This document shows positions 42,685 to 52,385 of a stretch of 64,000 nucleotides of DNA, one piece after another; position 1 is the stretch's first letter; each line of letters begins with the position of its first letter. Made by a program: the position numbers and the translations under genes. Source of the DNA: Taibaiella sp965229095. GTDB taxonomy: Bacteria > Bacteroidota > Bacteroidia > Chitinophagales > Chitinophagaceae. The notes beneath the pieces are model-generated. The model saw nothing but the letters and a program-made list of their open reading frames with translations. It was not told the DNA's origin and searched no databases. The stretch is taken from contig OZ245855.1 in the NCBI GenBank assembly GCA_965229095.1, positions 3,720,001 through 3,784,000 of the forward strand. The letters are read 5' to 3'.

Positions 42685-43659
42685 TTGATACTTGTTACAG
42701 GTGCCAGCGGGTTTTTAGGCCAGCATTTATTACAGGTTTTGGCACAACAGCCAATTCCCGTAATCGGCTTATACCATAGCCGCAAACCTGAACTAGCATA
42801 CCCCAACCTGAGCTGGAAAGCCTGCGACCTGCTGGATGTATTTGATGTGGCAGAAGCGCTGCAAGGCGTTACCCAGGTGTATCATTGTGCCGCTATCGTA
42901 TCCTTTGACCCGGACAAGGGCCGGCAAATGATACAGGAAAATGTAGCCGGAACGGCTAACCTCGTAAATGCAGCCCTGGAAGCCAATGTACAGAAGCTGG
43001 TGCACGTAAGCTCTGTAGCAGCCCTGGGCCGCGCCACGGCAGGTCATGCCGAAGCCCTCATCAACGAAGAAACCTACTGGGAGGAACACAAAAGCAACTC
43101 GGCCTACGCCGAAAGCAAGTACCTCGCCGAAATGGAAGTATGGCGGGCCATAGCCGAAGGCCTGGATGCCGCCATCATCAATCCCGGCGTGATCCTGGGT
43201 GAAGGCGACTGGACCAAAGGCTCAGCCCGGCTGGTGCAGATCGTGTACGACGAATTCCCCTGGTTTACCGAAGGCATTAATGCCTGGGTGGATGTAAAAG
43301 ATGTGGTTGCCGCTATGGTACTGCTGATGAACAGCGACATTTCCGAAGAACGCTATATCATCAGCGCGGGAAACTTTGCTTATAAAGAGGTGTTTACGGA
43401 AATAGCCAAAGCGCTGAACCGCCGGCCACCCTTTAAAAAAGCTTCGGGCTGGATGACGGAGATCGTATGGCGGGCCGAAGTGCTGAAAAGCAGGTTGGCC
43501 AATAAGGAAATTACGATCAGCAAAGAATCGGCGCGTACCGCCCAATCCAAATACTGCTACGACAACAATAAATTCCTGCAACAATTTCCCGCTTTCCGCT
43601 ACCGCAACCTGGATGATACCACCGGAAGGATTGCAAAGGCCTTTCTGCACCATCATTAA
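42685..43659 (+). CDS. NAD-dependent epimerase/dehydratase-family protein
   Basis: A 324-residue extended short-chain dehydrogenase. The N-terminal Rossmann motif VTGASGFLGQ starts at residue 4, and YAESKYLAE holds the catalytic Tyr and Lys. The start must be the TTG at 42685, because an in-frame stop lies at 42658 and no ATG or GTG occurs in between. The protein resembles dihydroflavonol-reductase-like or 3-beta-HSD-like epimerases; the substrate is unknown. Confidence 0.9.
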   Translation: MILVTGASGFLGQHLLQVLAQQPIPVIGLYHSRKPELAYPNLSWKACDLLDVFDVAEALQGVTQVYHCAAIVSFDPDKGRQMIQENVAGTANLVNAALEANVQKLVHVSSVAALGRATAGHAEALINEETYWEEHKSNSAYAESKYLAEMEVWRAIAEGLDAAIINPGVILGEGDWTKGSARLVQIVYDEFPWFTEGINAWVDVKDVVAAMVLLMNSDISEERYIISAGNFAYKEVFTEIAKALNRRPPFKKASGWMTEIVWRAEVLKSRLANKEITISKESARTAQSKYCYDNNKFLQQFPAFRYRNLDDTTGRIAKAFLHHH

Positions 43660-43761
43660 TGCCTTGGCTGCATTTCGGGGCAAAACAAAAAAATGCCGCC
43701 TTAGGGGTTAGTTTCCCTGGTATCCTCTTTTTTACCTTTACCACGGAAATACCGGGAATAA

Positions 43762-44271
43762 ATGAAAAAAGTTATTTATTGCCTTATTGGCCTTATGGGA
43801 ATCTTCTTCAATAAAAGCAATGCACAAACGGGTAATGATGTTACACAACTCATCATTATGCGCCATGCTGAAAAAGAACAGGTGGACAGCGTTGATCCCA
43901 GTCTTTCTGCTGCCGGTAAACAAAGAGCCGAACGGCTTGCTGTACTCTTGAAGGATGTAAATATAGATGAGCTCTACGTTACTCCTTTCAGGCGTACGGC
44001 GCAAACGCTGGCGCCATTGGCCGAGGCAAAGCAGCTTAAAGCAGAATTATATCATCCCGGCCAACTCCAGGATCTGGCCCGTAAGTTACTGGCAAAAAAA
44101 GGCAAGACCATTGTGATCGCAGGACATGCCAATACTTCGCCCGAACTGGTTAATATGCTGCTCGGTGAAAACAGATACGCCCCACTATCCGAAAATGAGT
44201 TTGGTAAAATATGGATGCTGACGTTAAGCAATGGGAAAGCCTTATCGGCCCTGTTGATTAACACTAATTGA
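43762..44271 (+). CDS. Secreted histidine phosphatase (SixA-like)
   Basis: A 169-residue protein with a signal peptide (MKKVIYCLIGLMGIFFNKSNAQ) and the histidine-phosphatase residues: RHAE near residue 34 (phospho-accepting His) and GHAN near 124 (second His), with PFRRTAQTLAPLAEA between. It is probably a periplasmic phosphatase of unknown substrate. A promoter-bearing gap of 63 bp separates it from the M16 protease gene. Confidence 0.88.
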   Translation: MKKVIYCLIGLMGIFFNKSNAQTGNDVTQLIIMRHAEKEQVDSVDPSLSAAGKQRAERLAVLLKDVNIDELYVTPFRRTAQTLAPLAEAKQLKAELYHPGQLQDLARKLLAKKGKTIVIAGHANTSPELVNMLLGENRYAPLSENEFGKIWMLTLSNGKALSALLINTN

Positions 44272-44282
44272 CACTAAAAAAC

Positions 44283-44311
44283 TTGTTGACAGAAATTATA
44301 AATTATATTTG
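44283..44311 (+). promoter_or_regulatory. Bacteroidota sigma-A promoter TTG-N18-TATATTTG for the M16 protease
   Basis: TTG at 44283-44285 and TATATTTG at 44304-44311 (spacing 18) match the TTTG/TAnnTTTG consensus, 23 bp before the ATG at 44335. Confidence 0.65.
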
Positions 44312-44334
44312 CCTACTACTTAATCAATCAAATT

Positions 44335-47205
44335 ATGCTACGAAAATTCTTCTCCAAAGTGGCGCTGGCCTGCTTCCTGGCAGGTACTACCCTCAGCCCT
44401 TTGGTAACCATGGCACAAGCAAACGACGCCAAGCTACCGGTTGACCCCAAAATTAAAGTGGGAAAACTGCCCAACGGACTTACTTACTATATCCGGCCCA
44501 ATAACAAACCGGAAAAGAAAGTAGAGCTGCGCCTGGTGGTAAATGCCGGATCTATATTGGAGAACGACGACCAACAAGGTCTGGCGCACTTCATGGAACA
44601 TATGAATTTCAACGGTACCAAAAACTTCCCTAAAAACAAACTGGTCGATTTCCTGCAGTCGATAGGTGTAGAATTCGGTGCCGACCTCAATGCTTATACC
44701 AGCTTTGATGAAACCGTGTATATCCTGCCCATCCCAACCGACAAGCCCGGCAACCTCGAAAGCGGTTTCCAGGTAATCGAAGACTGGGCCCACAATGCTA
44801 ACCTTACCGAAGCCGATATCAACGACGAACGTAATGTAGTATTGGAAGAGAGCCGCCTGGGTAAAGGCGCCGACGACCGTATGATGAAAAAATACCTGCC
44901 TAAATTGCTGGCCGGTTCCCACTACGGCGAACGCTTGCCTATCGGTAAAGACGATATCCTGAAAACATTTAAACCGGAAACCATCCGTTCCTTCTACCGC
45001 GATTGGTACCGCCCCGACCTAATGGCTGTAGCCGTTGTAGGTGATATCACCATACCCCAGGCAGAAGCTTTGATCAAAAAGCACTTTGCCGGGATGAAGA
45101 ACCCCGCGCAGGAAAGGCCAAGGAAAATGTTTGAAGTAAAGCCTTATGCCGACGCCTCTGCTATGGTGCTTACCGATAAAGAAGCGACTAACTACATGTT
45201 CCAGTTGTTTTTTCCTGCCCGTAAAAGCAAAGAGCAGGTAACACTGAACGACTACCGTGGTGAACTGGTTAAATCCCTGTTCACGCAGATACTCAACCGC
45301 CGTCTGCAGGAGCTTACCCGCAGCGCTGCGCCTCCTTTCGCTTTCGCTTACGGTTTTGCCGATAGCTGGGCAAGAGGTTATGAAAGCTTTGGCATAATGG
45401 CTTCTCCTACTACCGATATAGCGACTGCTGTAAATGCGGCATTGGCAGAGGTAGTAAAAGCGGAAGAATTCGGATTTACAGCTTCCGAGCTGGAGATCGT
45501 AAAAAAACAAATGCTGAGCAATGTTGAAAAAACATACAACGAGCGCAACACTACCGAATCCGGTAACCTCGTGAGTGAGTATGTACGCAACTTCCTTACC
45601 AAAGAACCTATCCCCGGTATCGAGAACGAATACAAATACTACCAGGATATGCTGCCCGGCATTACTTTGCAGGAAGTAAATGCAGAAGCTAAAAAATGGA
45701 TCGCCAAAGCCGATAACAAAGAATACTTTACCCTCATCACCGGACCGGACAGCAAGCAGATGAAAGTGCCTACCGACATGGAGCTGAAAACAATGGTGGA
45801 TAACGCGCTGCAGCAAAAGGTTTCGGCCAATGCGGAAAAAGTAGTAGCCAGCAACCTGCTCGATAAAGAACCGGTAGCCGGAAAAATTACCAGCGAAGCA
45901 ACAGATAAAGAACTTGGCGCTACTACCTACACCTTAAGCAACGGTGTAAAAGTAACCGTTAAGAAGACAGATTTCAAAAGCGACGAGATCGTAATGACGG
46001 CCGTTAAGAAAGGCGGCGCCAGCAATTACGGTGCTGACGACAGGTCAAACACCAAGTTCATGACCGATGTGATCGAGGCTATGGGTTATGGTAAATTTAC
46101 ACCTACTGAGCTGACCGATGCCCTTTCCGGTAAAACAGTAGAACTGCTGCCGAAAATGGGAGAGATCTCTGCCGAGCTGGAAGGTAAATCTTCTGTAAAA
46201 GATTTCGAATCACTGATGCAACTGACTCACCTCCAACTGACCGAACCCCGCAAAGACGATGGTTTGTTCGGTGGTTTCATGAGCACCATGAAAATGCAAT
46301 TGCAGTTCCTGGGCAGCAATCCGCAGATCGCCTTCGTGGATACTATGATCAAAACGTTGTACCATAACGATCCGCGCCGTCCTATCGCCGTCCCTACGGC
46401 TGCCGATGTGGAGAAAATAAATGCAGACCGCGTATTGGATATCTATAAAAATGAATTCAGCAATGCCGATGGTTTCCATTTCTTCATCGTAGGTAATGTA
46501 GACGAAAGCACCATCAAGCCAATGCTTGAAAAATACATCGCCAGCCTGCCGGCAAAAGGAACCAAGCCTACCTTTAAAGATAACGGCCTGCGTGCGATCG
46601 ATGGCGTAAACAGACTGAATTTCAAGAAAGGGCAAGAGCAGAAAAGCCTTGTGATCACCATGCAGCGCGGAGAGCTTCCTTATACCGAAGACCTCGCTTT
46701 GCAGGCTGATATGATCGGTGAGATCCTGTCCATTAAAGTGATCGAAGAGATCCGCGAACAAATGGGCGCTATCTACGGCGGTGGCTTCAATGGCAGCTTC
46801 GAAAGGTATCCTTATGCACGCTACACCTTCAGCGGCCAGTTCCCCTGCGGTCCCGAAAATGTAGAACCTATCCTGAAAAAAGCAAACGAAGAGATCGCCA
46901 ATCTGAAAGCCAATGGCCCTTCACAGAAAGACCTGGATAAAGTGAAACTGGCGAAACTCGAAAAGAGGAAAGAAAGCATTAAAACCAATAACTACTGGAA
47001 TGCGAAGCTGGAACAACTGATGTTCTGGGATTACAGCAAACAACGTTTCCTGAACATGGAAAGCGAGCTGAATAAAATTACGGTTGCCGACATCAAGGCT
47101 ACTGCCAACAAAATGTTGGATGGTAAAAACAGCTTTACGGCAGTATTGCTTCCCGAAGTAGTCGAAACCAAAAAAGAGACCAAAACACAAGGTGCCGGTA
47201 AATAA
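44335..47205 (+). CDS. M16-family zinc metallopeptidase (two-domain, PqqL-like)
   Basis: A 956-residue secreted protease with a signal peptide (VALACFLAGTTLSPLVTMAQA). The inverted zinc motif HFMEH (HxxEH) is at residues 85-89, with a downstream Glu in NDERNVVLEESRLG as the third ligand. The N-terminal half is the active M16 module and the C-terminal half is a second M16-fold module lacking the zinc site, as in PqqL and insulinase relatives. It is probably periplasmic, degrading peptides. A strong promoter precedes it and an intrinsic terminator follows. Confidence 0.92.
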   Translation: MLRKFFSKVALACFLAGTTLSPLVTMAQANDAKLPVDPKIKVGKLPNGLTYYIRPNNKPEKKVELRLVVNAGSILENDDQQGLAHFMEHMNFNGTKNFPKNKLVDFLQSIGVEFGADLNAYTSFDETVYILPIPTDKPGNLESGFQVIEDWAHNANLTEADINDERNVVLEESRLGKGADDRMMKKYLPKLLAGSHYGERLPIGKDDILKTFKPETIRSFYRDWYRPDLMAVAVVGDITIPQAEALIKKHFAGMKNPAQERPRKMFEVKPYADASAMVLTDKEATNYMFQLFFPARKSKEQVTLNDYRGELVKSLFTQILNRRLQELTRSAAPPFAFAYGFADSWARGYESFGIMASPTTDIATAVNAALAEVVKAEEFGFTASELEIVKKQMLSNVEKTYNERNTTESGNLVSEYVRNFLTKEPIPGIENEYKYYQDMLPGITLQEVNAEAKKWIAKADNKEYFTLITGPDSKQMKVPTDMELKTMVDNALQQKVSANAEKVVASNLLDKEPVAGKITSEATDKELGATTYTLSNGVKVTVKKTDFKSDEIVMTAVKKGGASNYGADDRSNTKFMTDVIEAMGYGKFTPTELTDALSGKTVELLPKMGEISAELEGKSSVKDFESLMQLTHLQLTEPRKDDGLFGGFMSTMKMQLQFLGSNPQIAFVDTMIKTLYHNDPRRPIAVPTAADVEKINADRVLDIYKNEFSNADGFHFFIVGNVDESTIKPMLEKYIASLPAKGTKPTFKDNGLRAIDGVNRLNFKKGQEQKSLVITMQRGELPYTEDLALQADMIGEILSIKVIEEIREQMGAIYGGGFNGSFERYPYARYTFSGQFPCGPENVEPILKKANEEIANLKANGPSQKDLDKVKLAKLEKRKESIKTNNYWNAKLEQLMFWDYSKQRFLNMESELNKITVADIKATANKMLDGKNSFTAVLLPEVVETKKETKTQGAGK

Positions 47206-47227
47206 GTAGTACCGGTATTGTTAACAG

Positions 47228-47261
47228 GAAGTTCCGTATCTGATACGGAACTTCTTTTTTT
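47228..47261 (+). terminator. Intrinsic terminator after the M16 gene
   Basis: A 13-bp stem (47228-47240 and 47242-47254), so the true loop is 3-5 nt, followed by seven T. Confidence 0.85.
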
Positions 47262-47286
47262 AGGCAAAAAACAGGCCAATCCATAT

Positions 47287-47294
47287 TATCTTTG
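47287..47294 (+). promoter_or_regulatory. Candidate -7 box TATCTTTG for proline dehydrogenase
   Basis: TATCTTTG fits TAnnTTTG, 24 bp before the ATG at 47319. It supports that ATG over a TTG at 47292, which would be inside the box. Confidence 0.5.
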
Positions 47295-47318
47295 CCAACA
47301 ATTTTCCATAATTCCATT

Positions 47319-48485
47319 ATGCCTTTATCTTTCGATAATACAGAGATCGCCTTCCGCTATCGCAACAACAAAGAGCTGAAACGTGCGCACTTCCTGTTTT
47401 CTTCCATGAGCTCTCCCTTTCTCTCCAAAACCGGGATGAAGCTGACCCAACTGGCCATGAGCTGGAACCTGCCGGTAAAAAGCATGGTAAAGAAAACGAT
47501 CTTTCAGCAGTTTTGTGGTGGGGAGACCATCGAAGAGGCGGCACAGACATCGGCGGTATTGGGCAAATACGGGGTGGATGTAGCGTTGGATTATAGTGTG
47601 GAAGGCAAGGAAGAAGAAGCCGAATTTGATCATGCCGTACCGGAATTTATCAAAGCGATAGAGTATGCCGCCACGCAGAACAATATTCCTTTTATACCGA
47701 TAAAGATTACAGGCTTTGCCCGCTTTGCCCTGCTGGAAAAGCTACACGCAGCTGCCTCATTAACAACCGAAGAGCAGGAAGAATGGAAAAGGGTGCAGGT
47801 ACGTATCGGTAAGATATGCGCTACCGCGGCCCGTTGTAAAAGCATGATCCTGATCGATGCGGAAGAAAGCTGGATACAGCAACCGGTAGACGATCTGGCC
47901 GATGCCATGATGGAACAATACAATAAAGGCACGATCGTAGTATTCAATACCTTCCAGATGTACCGACACGACAGGCTTATTTTCCTGGAAGCATCTCATC
48001 TGAAAGCCAAAGAACGCAACTATATCCTGGGGGCCAAACTGGTGCGCGGCGCTTATATGGAAAAAGAACGCCGCAGGGCCGAGGAAATGGGTTATCCCTC
48101 CCCTATTCAGCCTGATAAGGCCAGTACCGACCGCGACTACGATACAGGTGTTGCCTATTGCCTCGATCACCTGGACAGCATTGCGCTGTTTATCGGGACC
48201 CATAACGAGCAAAGCTGCTATAAGGCTGCCGGTATTATGAGCCAGAAAGGCCTGGCCGCAGGAAACAGCCATGTCTACTTTTCCCAGCTCTATGGCATGA
48301 GCGACAATATTACTTTTAACCTGGCCGATGCCGGTTATAACGTATCCAAATACCTGCCCTACGGACCGGTAAAAGATGTGATCCCTTACCTCATGCGCCG
48401 GGCGCAGGAAAACACCTCCGTAGCCGGGCAAACCGGCCGAGAACTGGGCCTGATCAAAAAAGAAATGGCAAGGAGAGGCTTATAA
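47319..48485 (+). CDS. Proline dehydrogenase
   Basis: A 388-residue FAD enzyme oxidising proline to pyrroline-5-carboxylate, which feeds proline use and electron transport. Family blocks: LIDAEESWIQ near residue 190, GAKLVRGAYMEKERRRAEEMGY, IGTHNEQS, and QLYGMSDNITFNLADAGYNVSKYLPYGP near the C-terminus. Length (388) and start (MPLSFDNTEIAF) fit the single-function bacterial enzyme rather than bifunctional PutA. No P5C dehydrogenase is adjacent. Confidence 0.95.
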   Translation: MPLSFDNTEIAFRYRNNKELKRAHFLFSSMSSPFLSKTGMKLTQLAMSWNLPVKSMVKKTIFQQFCGGETIEEAAQTSAVLGKYGVDVALDYSVEGKEEEAEFDHAVPEFIKAIEYAATQNNIPFIPIKITGFARFALLEKLHAAASLTTEEQEEWKRVQVRIGKICATAARCKSMILIDAEESWIQQPVDDLADAMMEQYNKGTIVVFNTFQMYRHDRLIFLEASHLKAKERNYILGAKLVRGAYMEKERRRAEEMGYPSPIQPDKASTDRDYDTGVAYCLDHLDSIALFIGTHNEQSCYKAAGIMSQKGLAAGNSHVYFSQLYGMSDNITFNLADAGYNVSKYLPYGPVKDVIPYLMRRAQENTSVAGQTGRELGLIKKEMARRGL

Positions 48486-48717
48486 CAAAGAGCCATACCT
48501 TACAAAAATGAAAGCAGCAGCCGGGTAAAAATCCGGCTGTTGTTGTATTTAAACAAATACCTATTCTCAGGAAGCAGGATAACAAAAGGAATCGTACTCA
48601 AGCCGGGAATACCTTTCGGGGCTTGACTATAGATAAATTAACGACTATATTTTTTCAATTGAAAAAGTTAAAATGTTATAAAAAATCGATTATTTTGTCG
48701 CCGAAAAACTATTGAAC

Positions 48718-49245
48718 ATGAAAAAAATTGTATCACTTACTACCGTATGCATGACGGCCTTAATGGTGCTTGCAGCCTGTAACAAACAAACAGATATAAA
48801 AACGGTAGACAGCCAGACCAACAATGGCGGCAGTGGTGGCCCCGGTGGTAGCGGCTCCGGCTTTAACTGGACAGGAACCGAACCTTTCTCTGCCAAAGTG
48901 GATGGAGCGGTTTTTCCCTTAGAGAAGGCACCCAAAGTTGTCCATATGTTGGGCTATTACAGTATCATGGCAGATGGAACTGATAATACGAGTATCGGCC
49001 TCAGCATTCCCGAAGGTGCCGTACCCGGCTTAGTATATTCCATGCCCAGTCCCGCCAATGTCAGCTGGAGATCGGGCACAACCCCCACAATACTTTTGGG
49101 CGCAAGTTCCGGTAAAGTGAAAATAACTACCAATAATGCTACTACTATTGAAGGTTACTTCTCGGCCGATACTAAAGATTATACCGGTGCTTCGGCTGTC
49201 GTAGTACGTCTTACGGAAGGCTATTTCAAAGTAGCCAAGCCATAA
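48718..49245 (+). CDS. Lipoprotein of unknown function
   Basis: A 175-residue protein with a lipobox LAAC at residues 18-21, a low-complexity Gly/Ser-rich linker (GGSGGPGGSGSG) and a beta-rich body. No family is recognised. I use the ATG at 48718; a TTG at 48712 would add two residues only. A hairpin-type terminator follows. It may be an outer-membrane or surface lipoprotein. Confidence 0.65.
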   Translation: MKKIVSLTTVCMTALMVLAACNKQTDIKTVDSQTNNGGSGGPGGSGSGFNWTGTEPFSAKVDGAVFPLEKAPKVVHMLGYYSIMADGTDNTSIGLSIPEGAVPGLVYSMPSPANVSWRSGTTPTILLGASSGKVKITTNNATTIEGYFSADTKDYTGASAVVVRLTEGYFKVAKP

Positions 49246-49269
49246 GCGATAAGCGATAGAAAATTCCTG

Positions 49270-49292
49270 AAAGCAGCCCCACGGCTGCTTTT
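49270..49292 (+). terminator. Intrinsic-type hairpin
   Basis: A 9-bp stem (49270-49278 and 49283-49291) with a CCAC loop, ending in four T, 24 bp after the lipoprotein stop. Confidence 0.7.
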
Positions 49293-49378
49293 CCTGTGAA
49301 AATTTAATGTAAACGAAGGGTTGCAACAAAACATAAAATGTAATAGATTTGTGAGCAATCCTTAAATATTTTGTTTAA

Positions 49379-50206
49379 ATGAATAAAATTTTTACCTCCT
49401 TGTTGCGGGTAAGCATGATCGGTGCTTTAATAGCTTCGCTTCCGGTTGTTTCCGATGCCCAGTCCATCGGCGTACGTGATGTCAATAACTACCTGCGCAA
49501 AAGGGAAGACGGGAAAAATGTATCGGTCTTTCATCGTTTCGAGCTTTTTTACGGCATGACCTTCGGCGGTGGCGGTGTGAATATCAACGACCGTTTCCGG
49601 GACCAATCCAATTCTAATGTAATCGCGGGCAACAGCCGGGCCACTACCTTTAACTACAGGGCTTACAGTGGCGGTGGCGCAGTATATTTCCCTTTATCGT
49701 ACTTTGGTTCGCAGAGCATGCTGGCCCTTAATGTAGGCATATACGGCACTGCCAACGTATGGGACATCGGCAACACTTCGCTGGATGCCAGCCGCATTAC
49801 TACCTACGAGTCCAAAGACATGTTTATCGGAGCGCCTATCGGGGTCGATATTATATACGGCGGCGAAGCTACTTTGAATAAAGTGAACAAGATAACACTC
49901 CGGGGCGGTGCAGGCCTTATGCCTTACTTCGCTACCGGCGAGCTGGCCGATGGTTCCCAGAACTATGGCAAGGTAGGCATAAAGCCTTATGTGAAAGCGG
50001 AGCTGGGCTTCTTTGCCGGAGTGGAATGGAAGCTGAGAGGTATGGTAATAGCGGGTTCCAGGACGATCTACGACTATCATACCGGCGATTATAACCTTCG
50101 CGATTCCGACTATTACTACTCTATGAACTTTAAGATCAGGCCTACTTATACCGTGGGCATCGTGGTTTTCCCTTTCTCTTTCGGCTGGGAAAATGATAAA
50201 TGGTAA
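49379..50206 (+). CDS. Outer-membrane beta-barrel protein
   Basis: A 275-residue protein with a signal peptide (VSMIGALIASLPVVSDAQ) and alternating hydrophobic strands (FELFYGMTFGGGGV, AVYFPLSYFG, LGFFAGVEWKL, YTVGIVVFPFSFGW). It ends in a Trp-rich C-terminus (ENDKW) rather than Phe. It is a small-barrel outer-membrane protein of unknown function, probably expressed from its own promoter. Confidence 0.65.
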   Translation: MNKIFTSLLRVSMIGALIASLPVVSDAQSIGVRDVNNYLRKREDGKNVSVFHRFELFYGMTFGGGGVNINDRFRDQSNSNVIAGNSRATTFNYRAYSGGGAVYFPLSYFGSQSMLALNVGIYGTANVWDIGNTSLDASRITTYESKDMFIGAPIGVDIIYGGEATLNKVNKITLRGGAGLMPYFATGELADGSQNYGKVGIKPYVKAELGFFAGVEWKLRGMVIAGSRTIYDYHTGDYNLRDSDYYYSMNFKIRPTYTVGIVVFPFSFGWENDKW

Positions 50207-50374
50207 GCGGATCTTTGCCATTATTGAAGCAAGGCAATCGCTAACGAAAGGCTAAAAGCCGCTACTGCATTGACTTGGAGAAAGAATAGTTTTCCACATT
50301 TTTTAAATTTTTCATTGTTGTTTCAATGAACTTTTGTAACATCGCTTTTCAATATTAAAAACATAATCAGAATT

Positions 50375-50668
50375 ATGAACAAAGCTGAATTAATTGAACA
50401 AATCGCCAAAGACGCCGGCCTTACTAAAGTTCAGGCTAATGAAGTATTGAATTCTTTTACCAATGCGGTAGTCGCTTCCCTGAAAAAAGGTGAAAATGTT
50501 ACCCTGGTTGGTTTCGGTACTTTCTCTGTATCTCAACGCTCTGCCCGTAACGGTCGTAATCCGCAAACTGGCGAAGTGATCAAAATCAAAGCAAGGAAAC
50601 TGCCTAAATTTAAAGCAGGTAAAGATTTTGCAACAAAAATTGCTGCTGCAAAAACACCTAAAAAATAA
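50375..50668 (+). CDS. hup: HU-family DNA-binding protein
   Basis: A 97-residue nucleoid protein that bends DNA as a dimer. NKAELIEQIAKDAGLTKVQANEVLNSF is the N-terminal dimer helix pair. VTLVGFGTFSVSQRSARNGRNPQTGEVIKIKARKLPKFKAGK is the beta-arm with the conserved Pro in RNPQTG. The length is typical (90-100). It is followed by a strong terminator. Confidence 0.97.
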   Translation: MNKAELIEQIAKDAGLTKVQANEVLNSFTNAVVASLKKGENVTLVGFGTFSVSQRSARNGRNPQTGEVIKIKARKLPKFKAGKDFATKIAAAKTPKK

Positions 50669-50689
50669 TTTCCTTTCCCGGAAAAGAAA

Positions 50690-50717
50690 AAAGCAAGGAC
50701 AAGTCCTTGCTTTTTTT
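50690..50717 (+). terminator. Intrinsic terminator after hup
   Basis: An 11-bp perfect stem (50690-50700 and 50703-50713) with a T-run. Confidence 0.9.
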
Positions 50718-50839
50718 ATACCCTTTGTCGTGTGAACATGCGGAATAAAACGAAAGTATCGCATTGCGTACCGCTATTGCCTTACGATACGTTGTACGCA
50801 TGGACTTACCGTCCTTAATATCATGATTGCAATAGCCGA

Positions 50840-52174
50840 TCAGGCTTTAAACTGTAAGCGCATTCCTTTTGTCTCATCATTGATCTTTCCTTTTTCAAAC
50901 ACTACATTGCCGTTTACGATCGTATGAGAGATGGTTGCGGGTAAAGTAACGCCTTCCAGCGGCGACCAGCCGCAGTGGTACAGGATATTGCTTTTGGCTA
51001 CGGTATAGTTTTCATTGGGATCGACCAATACGAGGTCGGCCCAATATCCTTCGCGCAGGTAGCCCCGTTCTTCGATATTAAAGCAAATGGCAGGGGCATG
51101 GCACATTTTCTCTACTACCTTTTCGATGCCGATCCTGCCTTCCTTTACATAGTGCAGCATCATTTGTAAAGAGTGCTGTACCAAAGGCAGGCCGGAGGGC
51201 GCTTTGCCATATGGTTGCTGTTTTTCTTCCCAGGTATGCGGCGCATGGTCGGTGGCAATAATGTCCAAACGGTCGTCCAGCAGGGCTTTCCACAAGGCTT
51301 CTTTATGATGTGGCGCCTTGATGGCAGGATTGCACTGGATCAGGTTGCCGAGTTGCGCATAATCGTCGGCGGTAAAGTGCAGGTGATGCACACACACTTC
51401 ATTGGTGATCCTTTTATCTTTTAAAGGAAACATATTGGTGAATAGCTGCAGCTCCCTTTCTGTGGAGATGTGCAGGATATGCAGGCGGGTATTGTGTTGC
51501 TTGGCCAGTTGTACCGCAGAGAACGAAGATTCGAAACAAGCTTCCTCGTTGCGGATCAGCGGATGATAAGAAGCGTCGGGTGCATCGGGGTACTTTTCTT
51601 TATTGGCCTTGATGATGCGCTCATCTTCACAATGGGTAGCGATCAGGAGCTCCGTATCGCCAAAGATCCTGTTCAGGGTTACATAATTATCGACCAGCAT
51701 ATTGCCGGTGCTGCTGCCCATGAAGATCTTGATACCGCACACCTCTCTTTTCTTGGCATTGGTTTTTAATACCTCTTCTACGTTATCATTGGCCACACCC
51801 ATAAAGAAGGAGTAATTGGCTACTGAAGTAGCTGCCGCACGATCATACTTCTGTTCCAGCAATTCCTGTGTGGTAGCCGGAGGGTTGGTATTGGGCATTT
51901 CCATAAAGGATGTGGTACCGCCTGCTACCGCGGCCCGGGCTTCGGAACCGATAGTTGCTTTGTGGGTAAGGCCCGGCTCCCGGAAGTGCACCTGGTCGTC
52001 GATCACGCCGGGCATCAGCCATTTGCCTTCCGCGTTGATCTCCGTATAATTTCCTTCGGGATTGATCTGGCCGGCAATCTTATCGATCCTGCCGTTTTTA
52101 ATATATACATCGGCATTCCATTGCCGTCCTTCATTGATCAGTGTTGCATTCCTGATGAGCAGAGGTTGCGCCAT
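50840..52174 (-). CDS. pyrC: Dihydroorotase (type I), amidohydrolase superfamily
   Basis: A 444-residue zinc enzyme that cyclises carbamoyl aspartate to dihydroorotate in pyrimidine synthesis. Family blocks: MPGVIDDQVHFREPGLTHKATIGSEARAAVAGGTTSFMEMPNTNPP, GIKIFMGSSTGNML, ATHCEDE, LHILHIST, and ATDHAPHTWEEKQQPY. The metal-site block reads DQVHFR where many enzymes have DxHVHFR; to my knowledge this is usual for the Bacteroidota lineage. The start at 52174 (MAQPLLIRNATLINEGRQW) fits the family. No other pyr gene is adjacent. Confidence 0.92.
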   Translation of the reverse strand: MAQPLLIRNATLINEGRQWNADVYIKNGRIDKIAGQINPEGNYTEINAEGKWLMPGVIDDQVHFREPGLTHKATIGSEARAAVAGGTTSFMEMPNTNPPATTQELLEQKYDRAAATSVANYSFFMGVANDNVEEVLKTNAKKREVCGIKIFMGSSTGNMLVDNYVTLNRIFGDTELLIATHCEDERIIKANKEKYPDAPDASYHPLIRNEEACFESSFSAVQLAKQHNTRLHILHISTERELQLFTNMFPLKDKRITNEVCVHHLHFTADDYAQLGNLIQCNPAIKAPHHKEALWKALLDDRLDIIATDHAPHTWEEKQQPYGKAPSGLPLVQHSLQMMLHYVKEGRIGIEKVVEKMCHAPAICFNIEERGYLREGYWADLVLVDPNENYTVAKSNILYHCGWSPLEGVTLPATISHTIVNGNVVFEKGKINDETKGMRLQFKA

Positions 52175-52385
52175 AATAAAAATTTCTTTGTCTGCAAAGG
52201 TAGGCAGTGGTAGGCAAACAGCGAAGGCTGTTTTCGCCTTCCGGGAAGGCTTCCGGCGCCTTGACCCTTTGTGCTATAAAAAATTGTTTTTCAGGGCCGG
52301 GCAAAAGTTGGCGCGATATTTGCAAGGGTACCCCCGATAGCCCGTTTTTCAACGGGCCGAACATTCAATAAAAATTAAAAGCATT

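Noticed and set aside
50840..52174. Loss of a metal ligand in dihydroorotase (DQVHFR)
   Set aside because: Glutamine at this position is, to my knowledge, usual in Bacteroidota dihydroorotases, so it is not treated as a defect.
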